12,837 nt of DNA from NCBI GenBank assembly GCA_946478935.1, contig CAMLEL010000029.1:1-12837 (forward strand), in the 5' to 3' direction. Every line of letters starts with the position of its first letter. Within the stretch, counting starts at the first letter, position 1. The notes beneath the pieces were generated by a model. The model was not told the DNA's origin. It did not search any database and saw only the letters and a list, made by a program, of their open reading frames with translations. A program made the position numbers and the translations under genes. Positions 1 to 8,308 of this stretch are shown one piece after another. The stretch is from an uncultured Armatimonadota bacterium. GTDB taxonomy: Bacteria; Armatimonadota; Fimbriimonadia; Fimbriimonadales; Fimbriimonadaceae.

Positions 1-2
1 AG

Positions 3-38
3 AGACCGACCGCGCCGCCGCCGCCACCGGCCCCGTAA
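3..38 (+). CDS. Proline-rich C-terminal tail of an upstream gene (partial)
   Basis: Only the last 11 codons would be inside the window. Reading from base 3 gives R-P-T-A-P-P-P-P-P-A-P followed by TAA at 36-38. A perfect hairpin begins 10 bases after this stop, as expected for the end of a gene. Proline-rich tails are common in exported or membrane proteins, but the function cannot be judged. The other two frames also stay open here, so the frame choice rests on the nearby stop and hairpin and is an inference. Confidence 0.35.
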   Translation, partial: RPTAPPPPPAP

Positions 39-48
39 ATCGACATTC

Positions 49-74
49 GTCCGCCTTGCATTGGCAAGGCGGAC
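49..74 (+). terminator. Perfect 11-bp hairpin, probable terminator of the upstream gene
   Basis: GTCCGCCTTGC (49-59) and GCAAGGCGGAC (64-74) are perfect inverted repeats around a 4-base loop. No run of T follows, so this is a weak intrinsic terminator at best. It lies just after the likely stop of the upstream gene and ends 20 bases before the start of the next gene. It could also act as a leader hairpin or processing stop for the 947-aa gene. Confidence 0.55.
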
Positions 75-94
75 AACTATTCTAGGAGCAATTA

Positions 95-2938
95 ATGAGC
101 AGCAATCTTCGAAAGGTCGTGGGGAGCTTCATGTTGGGCGCAATCTCGGTGGCGGGAGTGCAGGCTCAAACATGGGAGATCTGTATCGATCCGCAGAACA
201 ATACGCCCTACAGTAACCCGTATGGCATCGGCTCCGTGGCGAACGAATTGATGCGCGCCACGATGGGCTTTGTCGGTACGGTCACTTATGGCGGGGCTAA
301 TGGACCCTGTTTCGCGCCGAACGCGGTGACCGCAAACGTCCGCGGGCGCATTGGATTCGCCGTTGGTAGTCAGGGCTCGGCCCAAACCGGATTCGACGAT
401 AACTTGCTGTTGACGTTCGGAATGCCGCTTTCGCCCGGCGGTGCGTGGAGTTACGCTACCACCAACACGTTGGACCCAACCTCCGGCGCTCGAACGAAGA
501 CGCTGTTTGGCCAAAACGCATTCAATCTAGCTTTCGTGGGTGCCAGCCACCGGTACATCTATGCCGAGACCGTGAACGACAACGTTCGCGTACGATGTCG
601 CATCGATGTCATCGGCGATGCATCTCGAATTCAATGGACCATGACGAACGAGGGCGATACCCGTCCGGTCGGAGTCTGGTTCGGGCAGTGGATTGAGATG
701 TTCGCCGGTACACCCGATCCTGCAACCGGCGCCCAATTCTCCGGCCAGACGTTTGGGGACAAACTCCCCTATATCACAGTTCCGGGCCAAAAGCCCGTTC
801 TGACTGATCGGCGTATCATCCGGAATCAAGATCCATCCAACGTCCCGGCAACCATCAGCTTTAACTTTGGTCAGACTTCGCCGTATGGCCTGAAGATTGA
901 GAACGGGCCCACGCCTTCGACAACCAATCCTTCGACGGGTCAGAGTGACGCGACGCAAGCAGCTGAGGTTGTCATTGGAAAGGCAGGCTTCTTGCTCAAT
1001 GCGCCCGACGGTGGCGATAACAACTTCCCGGATGCGATCATTCCGGATACGTTCGCCGGTTCGGCCTACATTCAGAAGTTCCCTGAGCAGACGGTAATCG
1101 CCGGCGGCACGCGCACGATCGTGCACTACTTCCGAAGCACGTGGGGCGAAGCAAACTATGTGCTTCCCTACACGGCTGTCGTCGACGCGCCGAACATGCT
1201 TGCGACGGACGATGACGGTTCGGGCAGCACCGAGACGAACGGACTCTTCAAGAATCCATTCCCGGTGATCGTCCACGTCGACAACGTTGGTGGATACTCG
1301 GATATCGACTCTGGATTCATCCTAAACGATGTCAAGGTCAAACTGACATTGCCGACGGGATTGAATTTCGTCGGATTTCCGACTTCCACCCGAAGCCGCC
1401 AATTGACCCTGTCTCAGGTTCAACCCAGACAGATTCAAAATGTGAGCTTTGACGTAGAAGCCGATGGTATCGAGTTCGGCGACCTGCCGTACACGGTGGA
1501 CATCACTTCCACGCCCGGCGGAACCAAGCAGATCAAGGGACGTGTTCAGGTTGCAGCGACTCCTCGGTATCGCCTGTTCGATGTAGGAGGCAATCCGACT
1601 GCGAACGCAATCACCACACCCTTCATCTTCACGGACTCGTCCTGGACCACGGTTCTGGGTCTGAGCCAGCCGACGGACTTCCAAGCGTTTGAATGGGATC
1701 CGCAATTGCGCGGCTACGTGCTCTCCACGAGCGCAGCCCGGGGTCGCGGCGTGTTCATCATCAACAACACCGGCGCGACGATTACCAACCCGCTTGGTGG
1801 AAGCCCGACGACTCCTCCGGATACGCCTCCGTTGCCCGACGACAACTCGGGTCGCTACACGATCCAGTTGAAGAGCGGTTGGAACTTGATTGGCAATCCG
1901 TACAACTATCCGATCACGATCGGGCAGATCACGGGTGTTTCCGCTTCCAACCCGCAAACCAGCCGAACATGGGCCCAACTTGTTTCTCAAGGCATTGTGA
2001 ACTCGTTCCTTGCCTATTGGGATGCGCAGACCCAGTCGTACAAGTTCCTGCAGAAGTCCAGCGACAAGATGCTTCCTAACACCGCTTACTGGGTGTTCGT
2101 GAACACCACGGCCGATCTGACGATCAGCTTCCCGCCGGTCTTCGAGCCTGGGCTGCCTGGTTCAACCCGAGCTGCCGAGGGATGGTCGCAAAGCGATAAG
2201 CAGTGGCGACTCCAACTCGTGGCAAGGAACAACCATTCGATCGACGATCAGAACTACATCGGCGTTGTTCCCAACACCGAAACGGCAAACAATTTCCGAA
2301 TGATGGAGCCTCCGATGGCCCCAACTCAGGAAATCGCGGTTTCCGTAGAAGGAATGCTGAACGGCCAGCCCACTCGGCTTGCCCAAAACCTCAGCGATAA
2401 GAGTGGACGCCAAGAGTTCAAGGTCTTCGTTCAGTCGACCAAGGATGGTGAAGTGAACCTCACTTGGCCAAACATGAGCACGGTGCCGAAGAACGTGCGA
2501 TTCCGAATCACGGATGTCGCCACGAACACGTCGAAGGATATGCGCGGCTCGTCCGGCTACACCTTCTCGGGCACTGCTGGCGCCACGCGAGAGTTCAAGG
2601 TTCAGATGGAACTGGGCGGGGTCACCCGAGCGGTCATCGGAAACGTCGTCGTGAATCGCACAGGCGGTGGCCGAGCGGCAGGGGGTCCATTCCAGATCAA
2701 CTACACGCTCTCGTCAGCAGCGACCACAACGATCCGAGTCCTCGGTTCGAACGGCAAGGAGATCTTCACGGTCACCCGAGGCCGTGCCGATAACGCTGGA
2801 GAGAACAGCGCTACTTGGAACTTGAAGGACAACGCCAACCGATCAGTTGCCCCAGGCAGCTACAAGATCGAAATCATCGCGACGACTCCGGACGGCGATA
2901 ACGTCCGCCGAATCGTCCCCGTCAACGTCATTCGCTAA
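95..2938 (+). CDS. Large secreted modular protein with C-terminal FlgD-like Ig domain
   Basis: A 947-aa exported protein of unknown function. ATG at 95 has AGGAG at 84-88, six bases upstream, and begins a signal peptide with a hydrophobic stretch near residues 9-23 and a likely cut after V-Q-A (22-24). Residues 25-350 look beta-rich and match no family I recognise. Residues 385-485 look like an Ig/CARDB-type sandwich. Residues 512-566 and 587-680 are two related copies of a module; the second has SGWNLIGNP (594-602), a motif seen in secreted bacterial proteins. A Pro-rich linker (569-582) separates them. Residues 862-945 fit the FlgD Ig-like fold (YTLSSAATTTIRVL, then APGSYKIEI), which often ends surface or secreted proteins. 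The gene has its own hairpin downstream, so it is probably transcribed separately from the barrel gene. A cell-surface or extracellular structural role is likely; no catalytic motif was seen. Confidence 0.85.
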   Translation: MSSNLRKVVGSFMLGAISVAGVQAQTWEICIDPQNNTPYSNPYGIGSVANELMRATMGFVGTVTYGGANGPCFAPNAVTANVRGRIGFAVGSQGSAQTGFDDNLLLTFGMPLSPGGAWSYATTNTLDPTSGARTKTLFGQNAFNLAFVGASHRYIYAETVNDNVRVRCRIDVIGDASRIQWTMTNEGDTRPVGVWFGQWIEMFAGTPDPATGAQFSGQTFGDKLPYITVPGQKPVLTDRRIIRNQDPSNVPATISFNFGQTSPYGLKIENGPTPSTTNPSTGQSDATQAAEVVIGKAGFLLNAPDGGDNNFPDAIIPDTFAGSAYIQKFPEQTVIAGGTRTIVHYFRSTWGEANYVLPYTAVVDAPNMLATDDDGSGSTETNGLFKNPFPVIVHVDNVGGYSDIDSGFILNDVKVKLTLPTGLNFVGFPTSTRSRQLTLSQVQPRQIQNVSFDVEADGIEFGDLPYTVDITSTPGGTKQIKGRVQVAATPRYRLFDVGGNPTANAITTPFIFTDSSWTTVLGLSQPTDFQAFEWDPQLRGYVLSTSAARGRGVFIINNTGATITNPLGGSPTTPPDTPPLPDDNSGRYTIQLKSGWNLIGNPYNYPITIGQITGVSASNPQTSRTWAQLVSQGIVNSFLAYWDAQTQSYKFLQKSSDKMLPNTAYWVFVNTTADLTISFPPVFEPGLPGSTRAAEGWSQSDKQWRLQLVARNNHSIDDQNYIGVVPNTETANNFRMMEPPMAPTQEIAVSVEGMLNGQPTRLAQNLSDKSGRQEFKVFVQSTKDGEVNLTWPNMSTVPKNVRFRITDVATNTSKDMRGSSGYTFSGTAGATREFKVQMELGGVTRAVIGNVVVNRTGGGRAAGGPFQINYTLSSAATTTIRVLGSNGKEIFTVTRGRADNAGENSATWNLKDNANRSVAPGSYKIEIIATTPDGDNVRRIVPVNVIR

Positions 2939-2952
2939 CGGCGAGAGACGCC

Positions 2953-2990
2953 GCGAGGGAGGCACGTTATTGCCTCCCTCGCACTTCTTA
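2953..2990 (+). terminator. 12-bp stem terminator after the 947-aa gene
   Basis: GCGAGGGAGGCA (2953-2964) pairs perfectly with TGCCTCCCTCGC (2971-2982) around a 6-base loop. It is followed by ACTTCTTA, a mild T-rich stretch. The position, 14 bases after the stop and 36 bases before the next start, suits a Rho-independent terminator. Because the T-run is interrupted, some read-through into the next gene is possible. Confidence 0.7.
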
Positions 2991-3018
2991 ACTTCCTGAA
3001 ACCGTCCTGAGAATAGGC

Positions 3019-5016
3019 ATGAAGAAGCTCGGATTGCTTTCCACATTGGCCCTCGCACTCGTCGCGCCCATGGCGTCGGCAAATGGCGGCCAAATTCGAA
3101 ACATCAGCGCTTTTCCCACCATGAGCGTGGCAGATGCCCGCAGTACGGTCACAATCACGGCGATCGTCGTAAACAGCAAGGGGAATCCGGTGCCGGACGG
3201 CACGCAGGTCACATTCTCCTCGACTCTGGGAAGCTTCCGCAGTGAACTCGTCACGACGCAAGGTGGACGCGCACAGGCGATCCTCGTCGCCGGAGGAGTA
3301 CCGGGAACGGCGGTCATCACCGTACGAACGCCCGGAACCGCTCCTGCAACCTACGAATTTGAATTCTTAAGCGACCGAGCGCTGCTTTCCAGCGCCAAGG
3401 AATATGTCGAGATCGTCGCCCCTGGCTACATGAGCTTCAGCATGGATGAGAAGATCATCGGCGCGGCCGGGCCAAACAAGGGCGTCCACATCCGCTATCG
3501 GGACGTCGACATCGATGCCGATGACATGCAGCTCAACATTCCCACCTATGAGCTGAGATTGAAGAAGGCGCGGGTCAAGTTTGGCTCTATCGAGCAAGAA
3601 TTCGACGAGTGCTACATCAAGCTGAACCAACGTCGTGGCTTTGGCGTGACAACCTTTATGGCGCCAACCCCGGTTGGCATCAAGGGCCATGGCCGCGCGT
3701 TTGCTTTCGTCAACGAAGAAAGGCCAAAGTTTGGCTTGGTCGAGTTCAATTCCACCGGAGTCAAGCCTTATACGAAGCGACTGTCAGCAACGGCATTCGA
3801 ATTCCAAGACTTGAGCCAATCGATTTCGATGGTCTCGGCCAAGAAGGCGGTCGTGTTTCCGCGCAAGGAAATCCAGTTCCAAAAGGCCGAAGTCGTGGTG
3901 GGTGGAGTGAAAGTTCTCAAGCTGCCACTCTACTCGGTGAACTTGAACAGCGGTTCGGCTCTGGTTACCGACCAGATCGTAAACGTCAATGACAACCAGC
4001 TTGCGATCGATTATCCGTACTACCTGTCCCTTAAGCCCGGCGAGACCAGCGCTCTGAGATTTCGAACTGGTCAACGATATGGGCGCGGCACAACCGCCAC
4101 TCGTGGCCTCTTTCTCGACTACGAACTGAACTGGAACAAGGGCGATGAAATGGACGGCGGCCTAACGCTGAGCAACATCGCCCGGAAAGACTGGAGCCTC
4201 GGTCTGCGCCAGTTCTATCGGATCGATTCAAGATCCACGGTCAGCGGATTTATCGAAACACCGGCTGGCAAGAATGTGTTCGGGAATCTCAACTATAACC
4301 ATCAGTTGGACGGGTGGAACCTGGGACTCTTCGGCAATGCGAGTCATGCGCTGACCGGTAACAAGTTCAGTTCGCAGAGCTATTCCATGACCTTCGAACA
4401 TGACCCCGTTAAGGTCGGCCAGCTGCCAGTTAAGTTGTTCTATGGCTTCACGGCGGACCACAAGACTGCCACCACCTCGTTCGGCCAGTCTCAACAAACC
4501 GGTTACGGTCTCCGAGTCCGAAGTCAGCTGAATCCAACCCGGATCGATCAGCACACGATGCTGAATGCCTCGTTCTCAGTCAGTCAACTGGAGGGCCGAA
4601 ACGTCGCCCGGGGATTGACCCTGCTGGGAACCGCGAGCATTTCGCGTCAATTGGGCAGTGGAGCCTCCATGATGGCAACCTACGATTACTCGCAGGACCC
4701 ATTCAGTTCCAGCCTTTTGGGCCAGCATCGCCTGAGCCTGCAAGCGTTCTACAATGCAGGGCGGACCGGCTTCAACTTCTTTGGCACCAAATCCTTGGAC
4801 ATTGAGCGCTTTAGCTACTATGCGGACGTGAATTATCGCATCAGCGGTCTTTGGAGAATCCTTGGCTCCTACACGTTTGATAAGTACCTGCGCGATTCTT
4901 ACATGGACTATAACGCCACCATCGCCTATCGGCTCGGCATCCGCGAATTTGGATTGACTTGGTCGCACCGCACCAAGCGCTTTGGTATTCAGGTATTCGG
5001 TGCGACTTTTAACTAG
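3019..5016 (+). CDS. LptD/OstA-like outer-membrane beta-barrel protein with N-terminal invasin-type Ig domain
   Basis: A 665-aa outer-membrane protein. The signal peptide starts MKKLGLLSTLALAL and probably ends at M-A-S-A (18-21). Residues 42-104 fit an invasin/Big_1 Ig domain (GNPVPDGTQVTF, then T-T-x-G-G-R-A-x-A). Residues 128-310 contain short beta repeats about a hidden DADDMQLN motif, like the periplasmic OstA/LptA jelly-roll. From about residue 331 (YPYYLSLKPGE, then RGLFLDYELNW) to the end there are alternating aromatic beta strands as in the LptD barrel, finishing in a membrane-type last strand, FGIQVFGATF. LptD inserts lipopolysaccharide into the outer leaflet; this protein may do that or export another glycolipid or polymer. 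The Ig domain is not part of standard LptD. The ribosome site is weak (TAGG just before ATG). The 3' end overlaps the next gene. The barrel call is firm; the exact substrate is inference. Confidence 0.72.
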   Translation: MKKLGLLSTLALALVAPMASANGGQIRNISAFPTMSVADARSTVTITAIVVNSKGNPVPDGTQVTFSSTLGSFRSELVTTQGGRAQAILVAGGVPGTAVITVRTPGTAPATYEFEFLSDRALLSSAKEYVEIVAPGYMSFSMDEKIIGAAGPNKGVHIRYRDVDIDADDMQLNIPTYELRLKKARVKFGSIEQEFDECYIKLNQRRGFGVTTFMAPTPVGIKGHGRAFAFVNEERPKFGLVEFNSTGVKPYTKRLSATAFEFQDLSQSISMVSAKKAVVFPRKEIQFQKAEVVVGGVKVLKLPLYSVNLNSGSALVTDQIVNVNDNQLAIDYPYYLSLKPGETSALRFRTGQRYGRGTTATRGLFLDYELNWNKGDEMDGGLTLSNIARKDWSLGLRQFYRIDSRSTVSGFIETPAGKNVFGNLNYNHQLDGWNLGLFGNASHALTGNKFSSQSYSMTFEHDPVKVGQLPVKLFYGFTADHKTATTSFGQSQQTGYGLRVRSQLNPTRIDQHTMLNASFSVSQLEGRNVARGLTLLGTASISRQLGSGASMMATYDYSQDPFSSSLLGQHRLSLQAFYNAGRTGFNFFGTKSLDIERFSYYADVNYRISGLWRILGSYTFDKYLRDSYMDYNATIAYRLGIREFGLTWSHRTKRFGIQVFGATFN

Positions 5017-6799
5017 TATCGCATTCCTCATAGTCGGATTGAGTTCGCTCTCGGCGGAGGGATTTGGCCGATTTGGTTACACCGACAAGCCCTCGTTGCC
5101 GGGCTTCAATTTGGACCAGCAGGGCTTTGCCTCCAAGTCGCCTTTGGCCGACAAGATCCGATATGGCTCGCCTGGGCGTCAGTGGAAGGTTGCCAGCACC
5201 AATGAGTTTGGTCAAACGGTTTTGCTAAATGCACAAGCGCTTGGCCCGCAAAAGCTGCGATACAACCTATGGCAGGCAGGTTTCAGCCTCTACTTCGAAA
5301 AGGGCCTGCAACTGAACCTGCCATCCACGGGCTGCCCTTACCTAACATGGGCTGAGGGCACGGTTGCCGACGGTATTCAGACGCCAAGGACTTCGTGGGT
5401 CCTCATCTCCTTTCGGTCGAATCAGCCACCGATTCTTTTGGTTTTGGAGTCTGAGACGGCCAGCTTCAAATTCACAGGGAAAGCGGGCGCTTGGTCCTTG
5501 AAGACCGAGACTCCCTTTACTGGCTGGATCAGAGTTATTCTGCCGATAGGTACCTCGGCGGTGGCCGCTAATAGCGCGGCGGCTCTCGGCCAGCTCACTA
5601 AACGTGTTTTTGTAAACTTGCCGATCTGGACCCAACCGGCTCCCAATCTCCAATCGACTCAGGTCAAAGGGGATGCGACCTCGGTTGAAGCGACTTGGAC
5701 ATTCGATCGACCCGGCGCGATTGTTCCAATCGGCGCTGCTCTGGCTTCGGTTGGCGGATACCAGGTGAAAATCCAGTCCAAGATCCGACGACTGGATGAC
5801 TGGAATGAAGAAGGTCCCGTCGCGGTCTGCGAGGACACGTTCCTGAAGATTCGGTTTCCCGTTCGACGGATCCCCCTGGGCAGAAGCTTGGCGATTGGCA
5901 AGAGAGCTATGGCTCCCATCGGGACCGTCTCCCCCATTGACATACCGAGCGTCATAGAACTGGCGCTTGAAAACCTATTGGCAGATCGCGATATTGGAAC
6001 ATTGAAAGCTGCCGACGCTGCCCTATCCACGTACCTGGCCGATGCCCAATATGTATCGGAGCCTTATACCGGTCAGCAGCTTCCATATGCGGCTTCGGGT
6101 GCTGGCCTGGACCTGGCGGCAAGTCACGCCGTCTTGATGCAGGCAACGTCGATCGCCAGTCAGTCAACCTCAGAAGGGAACTCGCTCCTGACGTCCGTAG
6201 CGTGGCGACGTGATGCCTACTCATGGCTCCTCCCTGCCCAAGACGAAACACTCGCGAGGCGGGCTTCCTCTATCAGCGCAGTGGCCGGATTCTTATGTCC
6301 CGAGGCGGAGCGCAGACTCCAAGGCGCGATGTTTGAGGCAGGGCTCGCTTCCCAGAGAGGCTTGGCCATCTTGCGCGCCCGAAGGACTTCCGTTTCTGAA
6401 CCCAAGTTCATCGAGCCATTGGATGACTTGCGACGCTATGCATTTTTCCGGGACATCCGCGTCGCGGATGAAGATGCTTTCGCCAAATCCTTGATGAGTG
6501 AAGTCCGAGTCTTCGGCGAGACATCAGTATCCGCTGACAAAGAAGGCGAAGCGACCGTCGTCCATTGGCCAGCGCCAGACACGAATGCTCACCAAATCAT
6601 ATTCGCATCGGCGTATCCGATCGACTTCGAACTTGGAAATTTGCGCAAGTTGGAAGTCGAGCGTGCGCTCGGCTTGACCCAAGTTCGATTCGTAGCCAAT
6701 CAGCCTGGCCCTTGTCAGGCCAATCTGCGCCGACCGGACTGGGCAAAGGACCTTCCCCTGTCCGCACCCGTCCCTCGATACTCCGAACCAATCAAGTAA
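5000..6799 (+). CDS. Exported protein of unknown family, overlapping the barrel gene
   Basis: I do not recognise this 599-aa protein. I chose GTG at 5000 because AGG (4991-4993) sits six bases upstream and the product then begins MRLLTSIAFLIVGLSSLSAEG, a compact signal peptide. The other in-frame choice is TTG at 4982, without a visible ribosome site. Either start lies inside the barrel gene, whose stop is at 5014-5016, so the two are probably translationally coupled. Residues from about 24 to 180 look beta-rich with many aromatic residues; residues 310-460 are mainly helical, Ala-rich and polar; the last 100 residues are mixed. No second membrane segment and no clear catalytic motif are visible. 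Its position suggests it works with the barrel, for example as a periplasmic or surface partner. The gene ends eight bases inside the convergent nadB gene. Confidence 0.7.
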   Translation: MRLLTSIAFLIVGLSSLSAEGFGRFGYTDKPSLPGFNLDQQGFASKSPLADKIRYGSPGRQWKVASTNEFGQTVLLNAQALGPQKLRYNLWQAGFSLYFEKGLQLNLPSTGCPYLTWAEGTVADGIQTPRTSWVLISFRSNQPPILLVLESETASFKFTGKAGAWSLKTETPFTGWIRVILPIGTSAVAANSAAALGQLTKRVFVNLPIWTQPAPNLQSTQVKGDATSVEATWTFDRPGAIVPIGAALASVGGYQVKIQSKIRRLDDWNEEGPVAVCEDTFLKIRFPVRRIPLGRSLAIGKRAMAPIGTVSPIDIPSVIELALENLLADRDIGTLKAADAALSTYLADAQYVSEPYTGQQLPYAASGAGLDLAASHAVLMQATSIASQSTSEGNSLLTSVAWRRDAYSWLLPAQDETLARRASSISAVAGFLCPEAERRLQGAMFEAGLASQRGLAILRARRTSVSEPKFIEPLDDLRRYAFFRDIRVADEDAFAKSLMSEVRVFGETSVSADKEGEATVVHWPAPDTNAHQIIFASAYPIDFELGNLRKLEVERALGLTQVRFVANQPGPCQANLRRPDWAKDLPLSAPVPRYSEPIK

Positions 6800-8288
6800 G
6801 GTTGTCGGAATTGAAATGCAGACCCACGTTCTCCGTTTGAGCAGCCGCTTGTTCGACAACTTTGAACGCCGCCGTCAAGAGGTTGCGGGTTTCGAGTGGG
6901 TGCATCGAAAATGGCGCCTTCGGGTGTGAATCATAATCCTCTATCAAGCTATGAACCTGCTCCTTGGCAGATGCAAGCCCGCTGTTCGTGCGGACAATCC
7001 CAACTTCAGAGGTCATGGTCTTTTGGAGGGCACGTCGGATGCGGATGGACTCCGCTTCAGCGACGGCATGCGGCTCCTCTGCGACCAAGTTCTTCGGTAT
7101 CGATGCATCGATGGTCGCGGTTTGGGCGGCTGCTCGAGCAAAAACCAGCGCTTCCAATAGACTGTTGCTTGCCAATCGATTCGCTCCATGGACTCCAGTG
7201 CACGCCACCTCGCCAGCCGCCAATAATCCCGGCACGGTTGTCATACCCTGGAGATTCGTCACCACTCCACCACATGAATAATGCTGCGCGGGCACCACTG
7301 GAATCCAATCCTTCTCCATCTCGAGTCCGATCGTCCGAAGTCGGTCCCATATCGTGGGAAACTCATGTTGAATTGCCTCGGAGCGTCCGTGTGTAATATC
7401 CAGATACACGCACCAGGTCTGATGCTTCTTCATTTCCGCTTCGATCGACCGGGCCACCACGTCGCGCGGCGCTAACTCCAACCGGGAATCGTAGTCATAC
7501 ATGAAACGGCGACCGAGGTGGTTTCGCAGAGTGCCACCGGCCCCACGAACGGCCTCCGTGATGAGGAACGAACGCAGTTGCGGATGGTAAAGGGTCGTCG
7601 GGTGAAACTGCATGAATTCCAAATTGCGAACTTCGGCCCGAGCTTGAACCGCCAACGCAATACCATCACCCGTTGCAACATTTGGATTGGTCGTGTGCTG
7701 GTACATGCGTCCGCAGCCGCCAGTGGCCAGCATCGTGCTGGGAGCAAGGAAGTGCCGCTGGCCCAGACTTTCGACCATCGCAGAAGCGCCGACACAGCGG
7801 CCCTCAGACGTGATCAACGAGGTCACGAACGTATGCTCAAAAACTTCGATGTTGGGATGGTTGCGCACAGCCTCCACCATGGCTCGCTCCACTTCCCAAC
7901 CCGTCCGGTCCTGGAAGTGTACGATTCGATTCATGCCATGGCCACCTTCTCGGCCGAGCGCCAGGTCACCGTCCGCTTCCTTATCAAATCGAGCCCCAAG
8001 CGACATGAGCCAGTCGATGGCTTTCGGAGCTTCCTGAACTAGAAACCGAACCGCATCCCGATCGCATAGGCCCGCTCCGGCGATCAGGGTGTCCTCTTCA
8101 TGCAACTCCCAACTATCGGCATCACTGACGGCAGCAGCGATGCCCCCCTGAGCCCAGTTTGTATTCGACTCTTGGATTTCCGCTTTGGTCAGAACCGCGA
8201 CTTTGCCGCGCTCAGCGGCGCATAACGCAAACGTAAGGCCGGCGAGGCCGCTTCCGATGACCAAAAAGTCGCTGAGTTCGGACTCCAT
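6792..8288 (-). CDS. nadB: L-aspartate oxidase
   Basis: FAD enzyme that oxidises L-aspartate to iminoaspartate, which NadA turns into quinolinate for NAD synthesis; cytoplasmic. The 498-aa product has the FAD Rossmann motif IGSGLAGL (11-18), NTNWAQGGIAAAV (42-54), GREGGHG (112-118), MQFHPTTLYHP (226-236), TEAVRGAGG (244-252), APRDVVAR (273-280), QHYSCGGV (335-342) and GANRLASNSLLEA (368-380). By alignment from memory, the E. coli active-site residues His244, Thr259, Arg290, His351 and Arg386 are kept as His229, Thr244, Arg275, His336 and Arg371, which favours NadB over succinate dehydrogenase or fumarate reductase. It is slightly shorter than E. coli NadB (540 aa), and its C-terminus reads ENVGLHF where ESRG-type sequences are usual. 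The start ATG lies 20 bases after the DUF1800 stop, with AAGGA a rather long 12 bases upstream. No nadA or nadC is in the window. Confidence 0.95.
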   Translation of the reverse strand: MESELSDFLVIGSGLAGLTFALCAAERGKVAVLTKAEIQESNTNWAQGGIAAAVSDADSWELHEEDTLIAGAGLCDRDAVRFLVQEAPKAIDWLMSLGARFDKEADGDLALGREGGHGMNRIVHFQDRTGWEVERAMVEAVRNHPNIEVFEHTFVTSLITSEGRCVGASAMVESLGQRHFLAPSTMLATGGCGRMYQHTTNPNVATGDGIALAVQARAEVRNLEFMQFHPTTLYHPQLRSFLITEAVRGAGGTLRNHLGRRFMYDYDSRLELAPRDVVARSIEAEMKKHQTWCVYLDITHGRSEAIQHEFPTIWDRLRTIGLEMEKDWIPVVPAQHYSCGGVVTNLQGMTTVPGLLAAGEVACTGVHGANRLASNSLLEALVFARAAAQTATIDASIPKNLVAEEPHAVAEAESIRIRRALQKTMTSEVGIVRTNSGLASAKEQVHSLIEDYDSHPKAPFSMHPLETRNLLTAAFKVVEQAAAQTENVGLHFNSDNLT

Positions 8289-8308
8289 GGCCCATTTTGA
8301 TCCTTGGG

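Noticed and set aside
1322..1990. 222-codon open frame on the minus strand inside the 947-aa gene.
   Set aside because: Antisense shadow of a well-supported gene. Its Arg-rich translation has no recognisable motif. The same applies to the 249-codon frame at 527-1276.
4982..5000. TTG start at 4982 for the unknown exported protein.
   Set aside because: No ribosome site is visible. GTG at 5000 has AGG six bases upstream and gives a more normal signal peptide. It cannot be fully excluded.
5000..6799. Assigning the unknown exported protein as an LptE-like lipoprotein partner.
   Set aside because: There is no lipobox Cys after the signal peptide and the protein is about three times the usual LptE length. 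Only the gene position supports it.
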